Part shown: positions 42,492 to 50,270 of the stretch, piece by piece
How positions within the stretch are numbered: the stretch's first letter is position 1
How the letters are laid out: each line of letters begins with the position of its first letter
Origin: Dinghuibacter sp035492835
GTDB taxonomy: Bacteria > Bacteroidota > Bacteroidia > Chitinophagales > Chitinophagaceae
Assembly: GCF_035492835.1 (NCBI RefSeq)
Contig: NZ_DATJIY010000015.1
Coordinates: 1-51,225 of the forward strand
Direction of reading: 5' to 3'
Length of the DNA stretch: 51,225 bases
Notes under the pieces: model-generated
Database searches by the model: none
Told to the model about the DNA's origin: nothing
What the model saw: only the letters and a program-made list of their open reading frames with translations
Program-made: the position numbers and the translations under genes

Positions 42492-43496
42492 ATGCAATAC
42501 AGATTTTTGGGAAAAACGACAGAAAAACTATCCGCCATCGGCCTGGGCTGCATGGGCATGAACCACGGCTATGGCGTCCCCGATGAGGCCGAAGCCGTCG
42601 CCACCCTGCACCGCGCCCTGGATCTGGGCGTCAACTTCTGGGATACCGCCGACATATATGCCAACGGCGCCAACGAGGAGCTGGTCTCCAAGGTGCTCGT
42701 GCCCAACCGGGATAAGGTTTTTATCGCGACCAAGTTCGGTTTCCGTCACTACGACGACCGTAACCCCGGTGTGCCGGGACAAGGCGGCACCTACTTCGAC
42801 GGTTCCCCCGGCTATCTGAAGTCTGCCGCGGAAAGAAGCCTGAAGCGGCTCCGTGTCGACGTGATCGACTTGTACTATGCCCACCGCATCGATCCCAACG
42901 TCCCGGTCGAGGACATGGTCGGCGCCATGGCCGACCTCGTGCGTGAGGGTAAGGTGCGCTACCTGGGTCTGTCGGAAGCCTCCGCCGCCTCGCTTCGCAA
43001 AGCCTGCGCCGTCCACCCCATCGCCGCCCTCCAATCCGAATATTCCATCCTCACCCGCGACCTGGAGGCGGAAATACTCCCTACCTGTCGTGAGCTGGGC
43101 ATCTCGCTGATCCCGTTCAGCCCGCTGTCCCGGGGGCTCCTCCTCAATACCGTCGACTGGTCCGCATTGGGGACGGACGACATCCGCAGGAACCTGCCCC
43201 GCTTTCAGACCGAACACCTGGCCAACAACGAAGGTCTCGCCGCCGGTTTTGCCGCCCTGGCCGCGGCCAGGGGCTGCACCGCCGCCCAGCTGGCGCTTGC
43301 CTGGGTGCTGGCCCAGGGAAAGGACATCATCCCCATCCCCGGCACCAAGCGCCGTAAATACCTCGAAGAGAATGCCGCGTCGGCGGACATCGTCCTTTCG
43401 CCCGGCGACCTCCAATCGATCGACGACCTGCTGGCCGCCTACCCCGACACGGGCAAGCGGTATGGGGAGGGGGCGATGAAGCTGGTGAATAACTAG
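42492..43496 (+). CDS. Aldo/keto reductase
   Basis: A 334-residue NADPH-dependent oxidoreductase of the TIM-barrel AKR family. The catalytic tetrad is visible: Asp51 and Tyr56 in DTADIY, Lys81 in IATKFGF and His131 in YYAHRID. The NADP-binding segment near the C-terminus is IPIPGTKRRKYLEENAAS. It is most like AKR13-type (YghZ/YajO-like) members that reduce small aldehydes and ketones in the cytoplasm. The substrate is unknown. It has its own -7 element directly before the start codon. Confidence 0.93.
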   Translation: MQYRFLGKTTEKLSAIGLGCMGMNHGYGVPDEAEAVATLHRALDLGVNFWDTADIYANGANEELVSKVLVPNRDKVFIATKFGFRHYDDRNPGVPGQGGTYFDGSPGYLKSAAERSLKRLRVDVIDLYYAHRIDPNVPVEDMVGAMADLVREGKVRYLGLSEASAASLRKACAVHPIAALQSEYSILTRDLEAEILPTCRELGISLIPFSPLSRGLLLNTVDWSALGTDDIRRNLPRFQTEHLANNEGLAAGFAALAAARGCTAAQLALAWVLAQGKDIIPIPGTKRRKYLEENAASADIVLSPGDLQSIDDLLAAYPDTGKRYGEGAMKLVNN

Positions 43497-43584
43497 CCGC
43501 CCACGGTCGCGCCCACCCGGGAAGCGCGCCGCAAACGTGCGTATGGTAAGGTTTTTGCGGTGAAGTCGCTTCAAAAACACCTGA

Positions 43585-44211
43585 ATGACTGCTATCGATG
43601 AGATCGCCTGGCTGTTTATCCTGTTAGCTATCCTCTCCGCATTGATCATCGTGATCGACCAATTTACCCGCCCGCGCCGCCGGATGTGGATCATGAGCCT
43701 GGTATGGCCGCTTACGGCGCTGTATGCGGGCCCCGTCGGACTTCTCCTGTACGTCCGCCTTGGCCGTCACCGCAGCCGGTCCGGCTCGGTTACCCGAAGC
43801 ACCCTCCATTGCGGGGCCGGTTGCACCCTCGGGGATATGGCGGTAGCCCTGCTGCCGCCCATCCTGGTGGCCGGAAGCCCGCTCGTGGGCCATATGACCC
43901 TGGCCCTGGCAGGAGCCCTGCTTTTTGGCATCCTCTTTCAGTACTTTGCCCTGAAAACCATGAAAGGAAAGGGTTTTTGGCGCACCCTCCTGGACGCCTT
44001 TAAGGCCGATACCCTCAGCGTACTGGCCTGGCAGGCCGGGATGTACAGCGGCATGGCGATAGCTATTTTCATGATTTTCAATGAGTCCCTATCCGTCAAG
44101 AGCCCGGTTTTCTGGTGGATGATGCAGCTCTCCATGATGCTTGGTTTTTGTACGGCCTATCCTGTTAACTTTCTGCTGGTAGAGTCCGGCTTGAAAAAAG
44201 GGATGACCTGA
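43585..44211 (+). CDS. DUF4396 domain membrane protein
   Basis: A 208-residue protein with six hydrophobic segments. STLHCGAGCTLGD (residues about 71-83) and the pattern YFALKTMKGKGFWRTLLDAFKADTLSVLAWQAGMYSGMA (about 121-159) mark the DUF4396 family. The function is unknown; the Cys-Gly-Ala-Gly-Cys motif with His could bind metal. The last helix region MMQLSMMLGFCTAYPVNFLLVESGLKKGM is also typical. An 88-bp gap separates it from the aldo/keto reductase gene, so it is probably a separate transcript. Confidence 0.82.
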   Translation: MTAIDEIAWLFILLAILSALIIVIDQFTRPRRRMWIMSLVWPLTALYAGPVGLLLYVRLGRHRSRSGSVTRSTLHCGAGCTLGDMAVALLPPILVAGSPLVGHMTLALAGALLFGILFQYFALKTMKGKGFWRTLLDAFKADTLSVLAWQAGMYSGMAIAIFMIFNESLSVKSPVFWWMMQLSMMLGFCTAYPVNFLLVESGLKKGMT

Positions 44212-44224
44212 ACCCCTATATTTG
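44191..44224 (+). promoter_or_regulatory. Promoter of the S1/P1 nuclease gene
   Basis: TTG at 44191-44193 and TATATTTG at 44217-44224 are separated by 23 bp, within the range of Bacteroidota promoters. The -33 part lies inside the end of the DUF4396 gene. The nuclease ATG follows 20 bases after the -7 element. Confidence 0.45.
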
Positions 44225-44244
44225 CCCCCACTTCATCCATCAGC

Positions 44245-45351
44245 ATGAAAAAAGCCCTTTTGCCCTTCGTGGCTCTCGTTGCCCTTGCTTTGTTGTCCTG
44301 GGGCGTCACCGGTCACCGCACCTGCGGCCGGATTGCCGAAAACCACCTCAGCCCCGCGGCCAGGGCGGCCGTCCATGACCTGCTCGGGGATGCATCCCTG
44401 GCGGACGCCAGCACCTGGGCCGACGAGGTCCGGTCCGTGCCCGAGTATAAGAATAATGGTCCCTGGCATTACATCGACCTGCCCCTGGGTTTGTCCTTTA
44501 GCGACTTTTCCGCCCAGGTCAAGGGCATGACCGAACCCAACGCCTACTGGGCCGTGATGAAGTGCGAAAACGAGCTCGCCTCCCCGAATACGCCCCACGA
44601 CCAAAAGGTCGTCGCCCTCAAATACCTCATCCACATCGTCGAGGACCTGCACCAGCCGATGCACGTCAGCCGCGCCGAAGACAAGGGCGGTAATACTATC
44701 CAGGTACAATATGACGGCCAGGGCACCAACCTCCACGCTCTTTGGGACTCCAAACTGATCGACCACGGCGGCCTCAGCGACGCCCAGCTGGCCGCCCAGT
44801 GGGACAACGTCTCCCCCGATAGGATCAAGGAGTGGCAAAGCGCCGGTATCCTCCAATGGATGTGGGAAAGCTACCAGGCCGCCACCCGCCTCTACGGAGA
44901 GATCGATGCCATGCGCAACCGCACCCTCCCCGACGACTACTACGACAAGCACATGCCCATCGTCAAGGAGCGCATCCAGATGGCGGGCATCCGCCTGGCC
45001 GGCCTCCTCAACGACATATACAGCGGCCACTTCACCCCGCCAGCGGTACCCAATGTGACCATGGCCGCCCCCGCTTCTCCTGCCGCCGGCGACGCCTCCG
45101 TGGTCACCGTCTGCGACCGTATCTATGGCGGCAAGACCTTCACCTCCGGTATGTCGCTCCTCAACTTCGGCGCCGCCTACCCGAACCAGAAGCTCACCAT
45201 CGTCATCAAGGCCGAGGACCACGCAAAATTCCACGACGCCCCCGACATCTACTACGACGGCAAAAAGGTCTGCATCACCGGCAAGCAGCAGATGTATAAC
45301 GGTAAGCCCGAGATCGTGGTGACGGACCCGTCACAGATTAAGGAGCAGTAG
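44245..45351 (+). CDS. S1/P1-type nuclease with extra C-terminal domain
   Basis: A 368-residue exported zinc nuclease. After the signal peptide (1-18) the mature protein starts with Trp19, which in S1/P1 enzymes coordinates zinc through its amino end; His24 follows. WADEV, KYLIHIVEDLHQPMHVSRAEDKGGN and LHALWDSKLI supply the other zinc-binding residues. The nuclease part ends near residue 270. Residues about 283-368 form an extra domain with VCDRIYGGK and YDGKKVCITGKQQMYNGKPEIVVTDPSQI, an OB-fold-like nucleic-acid-binding pattern. It degrades single-stranded DNA or RNA outside the cytoplasm, perhaps for phosphate or nucleotide recovery. Its end overlaps the GNAT gene by 14 bp. Confidence 0.9.
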   Translation: MKKALLPFVALVALALLSWGVTGHRTCGRIAENHLSPAARAAVHDLLGDASLADASTWADEVRSVPEYKNNGPWHYIDLPLGLSFSDFSAQVKGMTEPNAYWAVMKCENELASPNTPHDQKVVALKYLIHIVEDLHQPMHVSRAEDKGGNTIQVQYDGQGTNLHALWDSKLIDHGGLSDAQLAAQWDNVSPDRIKEWQSAGILQWMWESYQAATRLYGEIDAMRNRTLPDDYYDKHMPIVKERIQMAGIRLAGLLNDIYSGHFTPPAVPNVTMAAPASPAAGDASVVTVCDRIYGGKTFTSGMSLLNFGAAYPNQKLTIVIKAEDHAKFHDAPDIYYDGKKVCITGKQQMYNGKPEIVVTDPSQIKEQ

Positions 45352-45853
45352 TTTTTGCAAACCGCTCCAATTCCCCGTCTTCGACCTTTGTAAACCCATT
45401 CCGCTCCAGCAGCCGGGACGACCGGATATTATCCCTATGGGTAAACGCCTCGATGGTCTTTAGCCCCAGCACCGCAAATCCAAAATCCAGCACCTTCTTC
45501 GCCGCCTCGTCCATAAATCCCTGCCCCTGGTACTCCGGGTGGAGCTCATAACCCAATTCGGCGGTAAGCCGGTCGTCGGAGAAGTTCCAGAGACAGATCG
45601 TCCCGATCAAACCGCCGTCGCGGAGCGCAATCGCCCAATATGTCCACGATTGAGTAAGCCCGCCGTCCAAAATGGTGTTGATGAACATCTGCGCCTGCGA
45701 AATATCCTTCGGCGGAGTCCGGTCCAGATAGCGGTTCACCTCTGGATGGCCGCGCAGCGCCAGCAGCGCCACATCATCGGTGTGCTGGAGTTGGCGCAAG
45801 GTCAGGCGCGGTGTGAGTAGAGAAGTTTGCACGTCTAAATGTACGAAACCCAC
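45338..45853 (-). CDS. GNAT N-acetyltransferase (RimJ/RimL type)
   Basis: A 171-residue acetyltransferase of the Acetyltransf_3 type. LLTPRLTLRQL opens the domain, and the acetyl-CoA loop is in ELGYELHPEYQGQGFMDEAAKKVLDFGF (about 114-141), with NIRSSRLLERNGFTKV closing it. Members acetylate the N-terminus of ribosomal proteins, other small molecules or antibiotics; the substrate is unknown. Both possible starts are GTG (45853 or 45832); no RBS decides between them. It is convergent to and overlaps the nuclease gene. Confidence 0.85.
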   Translation of the reverse strand: MGFVHLDVQTSLLTPRLTLRQLQHTDDVALLALRGHPEVNRYLDRTPPKDISQAQMFINTILDGGLTQSWTYWAIALRDGGLIGTICLWNFSDDRLTAELGYELHPEYQGQGFMDEAAKKVLDFGFAVLGLKTIEAFTHRDNIRSSRLLERNGFTKVEDGELERFAKTTAP

Positions 45854-45942
45854 CCGTTGCCTGTATCGAAACCGAACACCGCCGATCGCGAACTCCTAAT
45901 CAATTAGTTGATTCCAAATCACTTAAAATCCCGGCACAGAAA

Positions 45943-47388
45943 ATGATTCAAAACTCAAAAAATCAACTACTTATGCGCAAAGCCCTCCTGATGGTCGCGA
46001 TTGCACTGGCGACGAGGTCCACTGCCCAGGTCAATATGGACACCATTGTCGAATCCGCCGGAAGAATCATGACGGATAACCAACCAAACGACGAGCTGTC
46101 CATTGGCGTCATTAAAGACGGCAAAGTCTACAAATACAATTTCGGGACGAAGGTGACCCCCACGAGCCAGACGATCTATGAGATCGGCTCGATCACCAAA
46201 ACATTCACGACCTACCTGTTGACAAAAGCGGTGGTGGACGGTAAAGCGTCCCTCGACGACGATATCAGGAAGTATCTCAAAGAACCGTACCCCAACCTGC
46301 AATACCAGGGAACGCCGGTAACGCTAAAGAACCTGGTGAACTGGACGAGCTCCCTGCCCAACAACATCCCGGACGTTACGCTCTTGAAAGACAAATTCCC
46401 GGCGGATTCGATCCCGCGCGAGATCGTAAAGCTGAACGAGCACTACACAAAGGAGGACTTCCTGAGGGACCTGCACCAGGTGACGCTGGCCACGAAGCCA
46501 GGCTCGACGCCCGCCCACTCCAACGCAGCGAACCAGCTCCTGGGTTTTATCCTGGAGAACATATACAAAATGCCCTACGAGGTGATCGTAAAAAAATACA
46601 TCACCGGGCCGTTAAACATGTCTAATACCGGGATCACACTGACAACACAGCAACTAACACGGCGCGCTGAGGGCTATGACGATAAAGGTCTCAAAGAGCC
46701 CCACATCCCGTTATTCAACGGTGCCGCCGGCGCCATGAAATCCTGTTTGGACGACATGCTCAAATACATCGCCTTCCAGCTGGACGAGTCCAACCCGGCG
46801 GTCATGATGACCCACAAGGCCGCCTGGGGCGATCCCCAACAATTTGCCATAGGTCTGAACTGGTTCCTGGGGACATTTGAGGGGAAGCGCCGGGTGAACA
46901 TGGATGGGACGACCTTTGGTTTTACGTCCTATTGCCTGTTATATCCCGAGCTGCATTTCGGCGTGATGGTGATGACCAACGAATGCGTCAATAATTCGAG
47001 TATCCAGGACAAGACGGAGGCTATCGCGAACAAAATCTTCGTGGAGAGCAATTATACACCGGAAGAACGAACCGACGACGCCTTCGGTTTCTCAAAAAAC
47101 ATCAAACGCCTGGCAAAGACGGGAGACACGACGGGTCTGGACGAAAACGAGGTCAATTACTGGGCGTACAGCCTCCTGAGAAAAGGCAAGAGCGAATACG
47201 CTTTAAAAATCTTCCAGCTGAATACCCAGCTCCATCCCGACAGCTGGAACGTCTACGACAGCGAAGCCGAAGCGTACGAGGACATGGGCGATAAGGCAAA
47301 CGCCGTCAAATTCTACAAGCGATCCCTCGAGCTGAATCCAAAAAACACCAACGCCGACGACCACCTGAAGAAGCTGGGCGCCTTGTAG
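45943..47388 (+). CDS. Serine hydrolase (beta-lactamase/class C-like) with TPR tail
   Basis: A 481-residue exported protein. The signal peptide ends near TRSTAQ; the ATG at 45973 would give a more usual length of signal than the ATG at 45943. The beta-lactamase-like domain has SxxK as Ser83-Lys86 (GSITKTF) and HSN at 192-194 in place of the usual YxN, so the general base differs from class C enzymes. Residues about 400-475 form TPR repeats (ALKIFQLNTQLHPDSWNVYDSEAEAYEDMGDKANAVKFYKRSLELNPKN). Such proteins are periplasmic D-peptidases, esterases or similar; the substrate is unknown. Confidence 0.87.
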   Translation: MIQNSKNQLLMRKALLMVAIALATRSTAQVNMDTIVESAGRIMTDNQPNDELSIGVIKDGKVYKYNFGTKVTPTSQTIYEIGSITKTFTTYLLTKAVVDGKASLDDDIRKYLKEPYPNLQYQGTPVTLKNLVNWTSSLPNNIPDVTLLKDKFPADSIPREIVKLNEHYTKEDFLRDLHQVTLATKPGSTPAHSNAANQLLGFILENIYKMPYEVIVKKYITGPLNMSNTGITLTTQQLTRRAEGYDDKGLKEPHIPLFNGAAGAMKSCLDDMLKYIAFQLDESNPAVMMTHKAAWGDPQQFAIGLNWFLGTFEGKRRVNMDGTTFGFTSYCLLYPELHFGVMVMTNECVNNSSIQDKTEAIANKIFVESNYTPEERTDDAFGFSKNIKRLAKTGDTTGLDENEVNYWAYSLLRKGKSEYALKIFQLNTQLHPDSWNVYDSEAEAYEDMGDKANAVKFYKRSLELNPKNTNADDHLKKLGAL

Positions 47389-47508
47389 TTGAAATGCTAC
47401 CGTCAATAGAGCAAAGGCAGCGATCCCGCAGGAACCGGGCGGGCGCTACTTTTACATCATAAGGTTTTACTGGTTAACGGTAAAAAATTTAAGAAGAGGT
47501 AAGCATAG

Positions 47509-47543
47509 AAAACCCCGCATATCCATGTGGGGTTTTACATTTT
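47509..47543 (+). terminator. Rho-independent terminator of the serine hydrolase
   Basis: The arms 47509-47520 and 47525-47536 form a 12-bp stem with the loop ATCC, and TTTT plus a further T-rich stretch follow. It lies 120 bp after the stop codon. Confidence 0.75.
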
Positions 47544-47601
47544 CCCCCGCCGGGCCGCCACGTATTCCCAGGCCACATCGTGGGGCGCAAAACGTACGGG
47601 C

Positions 47602-47629
47602 AAAAAAAAAGAGACCCGAAGGTCTCTTT
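47602..47629 (-). terminator. Rho-independent terminator of the two-component cluster
   Basis: Perfect 9-bp arms (47608-47616 with 47621-47629) close the loop CGAA (TTCG on the minus strand), followed on the minus strand by a run of T residues. It ends the transcript from the NarL regulator and its upstream genes. Confidence 0.75.
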
Positions 47630-47810
47630 CACCAATGATTTTGGCGGCTCTTAAAACGGGCGGATAGGGTACGGACTACTCAGATAGGATATTGGATTCA
47701 CGCCTGCAACGATACAAAGATGCGCCCAAACGAAAGCGTTATCGATAGCGCGGAATGGGAAGTGGACATCGAAGATCGACGATCTCCTATAGTATAAACG
47801 CCACAAGGCG

Positions 47811-48440
47811 TCAAATCAATTTATTTTCCAGTGCATACCGCGTCAGGTCCGCGTTGGAGCCAAGGTTCATTTTCGTCAGGATCTTGGCCCGGTAGGTACT
47901 GACGGTGGAGGCGCTGATGGAGAGCTGGTCGGCGATCGCCGAAATGGATTTGCCCGCTGCCAGCAGCTGGAAAATCCCGAATTCCCGGTGTGTAAGCAGC
48001 TCGTGGGCCGGTTTGGGAGAGCTCTCCTGGTCCAGCTCGTTGACCAGCTTGTCGGCGAGCGACGGGGAGATGTATTTGCGACCCATCAGGACGCGGTGTA
48101 CCGCCCGGACGAGCTCCTCGGGGGCGCTGTCCTTGCTGAGGTAGCCGGCGGCGCCGGTTTTCAGCGCCCGGATGGCGTATTGTTCCTCCGGGTACATGCT
48201 GAGCACGAGCACCGGTGTCCTGGGGGCGTGTTGTTTCATGTGCTGGACGACATCCAACCCTGTCTTGCCTGGCATCAGCAGGTCGCAAACCACGACATCC
48301 CAATGGTCGTGCAGGCTTTTTTTGATCAGCTCCTCCGCGTCCCGGCATTCATCGACCCGTGCCGAAGGGAATTCCTCCAGGAGGATTTGTTTCAATCCTT
48401 TTCGGATCAGGGCGTGGTCGTCAGCGATGATAATGTTCAT
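47811..48440 (-). CDS. NarL/FixJ-family response regulator
   Basis: A 209-residue regulator. Receiver domain about 1-120: Asp7-Asp8, phosphoacceptor Asp53 in VVCDLLMPG, Ser in VLSMY and Lys103 in YLSKDSAP. The LuxR-type helix-turn-helix is at about 145-205 (LTHREFGIFQLLAAGKSISAIADQLSISASTVSTYRAKILTKMNL). It lies 9 bp after the REC-PAS-kinase gene and is the likely output of the cluster. Confidence 0.93.
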   Translation of the reverse strand: MNIIIADDHALIRKGLKQILLEEFPSARVDECRDAEELIKKSLHDHWDVVVCDLLMPGKTGLDVVQHMKQHAPRTPVLVLSMYPEEQYAIRALKTGAAGYLSKDSAPEELVRAVHRVLMGRKYISPSLADKLVNELDQESSPKPAHELLTHREFGIFQLLAAGKSISAIADQLSISASTVSTYRAKILTKMNLGSNADLTRYALENKLI

Positions 48441-48449
48441 TAAAGCGTT

Positions 48450-49823
48450 TTATAGTGGGATCGAAACCGTCCAGCGCATTCCCTTGCCCGGTTCGCTGCT
48501 GAGCGTATATTGGCCGTTGAGCAGAAATACGCGTTCCTTAATACCCAGGAGCCCAAAACTTTTTTTCCTGGGGGCCGCCGTCAAATCCATGCCCGCCCCA
48601 TCGTCCCGGATCTCCATGACGACGCGCCCTTCATCCATGCAAAGGCTGCTATCGATGCGGTGCGCGCCCGAATGGCGGACGGCATTCGTCAATACCTCCT
48701 GGTAGATACGGAAAAGGCCGGTACTGATACCCGGCGGCAGATCGATGTTCGGCGGTTCGGATTCGAAGGCCACCGTGATACCAAACCGCTTCTCCACGTC
48801 CTGACCCTGCCATCGCAACGCTTCGGCCAGGCCAAAGTTGTCGAGCAGGTGGGGGCGAAGGTTGGAGGCGATCCGGCGAACCGACGTTACCAGGTCTTCG
48901 ATCAGCGACATGGCCTCCGTAAATTCCTGCTGGAGACCGCTTTTTTTGGATAGTGAATACAGCGCCATCTTCAACCCGGTGATTTGTTGTCCCAATTCGT
49001 CATGGACGTCCCGGGAAATCTGTATCCTTTCCTCTTCCCGGACGTTTTGCAGGTGGGCCGACAATTCCCGCAGCTCCAGGTTCATCTGCCGGATATCCGC
49101 TTCCGCCTTGAGTTGCTCCGTGAGGTCGTTGATCAGGACCAGCCGGGCGGAGTGGTTGTTATAGAGTACGGGTGTCGAAATGATTTCGGCGTCGATCACC
49201 CTTCCATCCTTCGTCAGGTGTTTTACGAGGCCGTCCTCCCGGGAGCGTTGTATGCTGCCGAGGTCCAGGCCTTTGAATTCGGCGGGTGTATAACCATACA
49301 ACCTTGCGGCGGCCGAATTGACGGTCAAAAAGCCTAGTGTTTGTTCGTCAATGACCCACGCCGCCAGTGGTGTCAGCTCGAAGAGCTGCCTGTATTCCTC
49401 CTCACTTTGACGCAAGGCGGCTTCGGTCAGCATCTTTTCCCGTTTAATCCGGCGTTTTTCCATGGCCCTGTCGATCGCAGAGGGTAACCGCGTCAGGTTG
49501 TTTTTCAGGATATAGTCGTCGGCGCCTTTCTGGATGACATCGACGGCGAATTCTTCGGAAACGGTCCCGGTCACCAGGATAAAAGGGACATCGACCCTGT
49601 GTTCCCGCAGCACTTTCAGGGCCTCCAGGGAATTGAATTGCGGTAGCGAGTTGTCGGCCAGCACTACGTCGAAGCGCCCCGAGTCGATCGCCTGTTCGAA
49701 ATCCGCCCGGTCGCTGGCAATATGGGCGTCGGTCGACAGTCCTGCGTTCCGCAGAAAACGCTGGATCAGTTCGGCGTCGAGCGGGTCGTCCTCGAGCTGC
49801 AGTATGGTCAGGTCTTTTTTCAT
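48450..49823 (-). CDS. REC-PAS-histidine kinase (NarX/DegS-type)
   Basis: A 457-residue cytoplasmic protein. N-terminal receiver (1-125) with Asp57 in VVLADNSLP, PAS domain (about 141-238, AAWVIDEQTLGFLTVNSAAARLYGYTP), then a HisKA_3 dimer domain with His274 in ISRDVHDELGQQITGL and an HATPase (LTNAVRHSGAHRI, DDGAGMD, FGLLGIKERV). A receiver in front of a kinase lets it take phosphate from another kinase and then signal onward. The ATG overlaps the stop of the CheY-like gene, and the NarL regulator follows closely, so it probably links the two. Confidence 0.92.
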   Translation of the reverse strand: MKKDLTILQLEDDPLDAELIQRFLRNAGLSTDAHIASDRADFEQAIDSGRFDVVLADNSLPQFNSLEALKVLREHRVDVPFILVTGTVSEEFAVDVIQKGADDYILKNNLTRLPSAIDRAMEKRRIKREKMLTEAALRQSEEEYRQLFELTPLAAWVIDEQTLGFLTVNSAAARLYGYTPAEFKGLDLGSIQRSREDGLVKHLTKDGRVIDAEIISTPVLYNNHSARLVLINDLTEQLKAEADIRQMNLELRELSAHLQNVREEERIQISRDVHDELGQQITGLKMALYSLSKKSGLQQEFTEAMSLIEDLVTSVRRIASNLRPHLLDNFGLAEALRWQGQDVEKRFGITVAFESEPPNIDLPPGISTGLFRIYQEVLTNAVRHSGAHRIDSSLCMDEGRVVMEIRDDGAGMDLTAAPRKKSFGLLGIKERVFLLNGQYTLSSEPGKGMRWTVSIPL

Positions 49824-50266
49824 AACGAGGAACCCGGTGGGGTTTGGTTCAACAAAAGCCAGTACATGCCCAGCTCGCTGACGGCCCGGGCAAAGGATTC
49901 GAAGTTTACGGGCTTGACGATATAGCTGTTTACGCCTAACTTATAGCTTTCGATGATGTCCCGTTCTTCCTTTGAGGACGTCAGTACGACCACGGGAATC
50001 AACCGTGTCCATTCATTTTCTTTTATCTTTCGCAGGATTTCCAGCCCGTCGACCTTGGGCAACTTGAGGTCCAGCAAGATCAATTTCGGCCGTAACTGGC
50101 GCAGGCCGGCGTCTTCGGCCGGAAAGAGATAAGCCAGCGCCTCTTCTCCGTCATCGATGTGCTTCAAATGGTTGGCGAGGTTGCTTTTCCGGAGGCTGCG
50201 GATGGTCAATTCCGCTTCGTGTGGATTGTCTTCGATCAGCAGGATTTGTATTTCGTGTCTTTCCAT
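49820..50266 (-). CDS. CheY-like single-domain response regulator (Rcp1 type)
   Basis: A 148-residue receiver domain without an output domain. IEDNPHEAEL at 11-20, phosphoacceptor Asp66 in LILLDLKLPKVDG, Thr in VVLTSSKEERD and Lys in NSYIVKPVNFESF. This is the type paired with phytochrome-like or PAS kinases (Rcp1). I chose the ATG at 50266; the open frame continues 60 codons further but antisense-like and Arg-rich. It lies 4 bp after the PAS kinase gene and overlaps the REC-PAS-kinase start by 4 bp, so it is a probable phosphate shuttle. Confidence 0.9.
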   Translation of the reverse strand: MERHEIQILLIEDNPHEAELTIRSLRKSNLANHLKHIDDGEEALAYLFPAEDAGLRQLRPKLILLDLKLPKVDGLEILRKIKENEWTRLIPVVVLTSSKEERDIIESYKLGVNSYIVKPVNFESFARAVSELGMYWLLLNQTPPGSSL

Positions 50267-50270
50267 AATG

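Larger units (their letters stand above)
47389..47810. other. Gene-free stretch between convergent transcripts
   Basis: It holds two terminators (47509-47536 plus strand, 47608-47629 minus strand), a 13-bp perfect palindrome AGATCGACGATCT at 47773-47785 and a short hairpin at 47798-47811 just after the NarL regulator stop codon. I see no gene and no tRNA in the remaining 47640-47770. Confidence 0.6.

Noticed and set aside
47640..47770. Possible tRNA or small RNA
   Set aside because: No acceptor or T-arm pairing was found, and the hairpins near it are explained as terminators.
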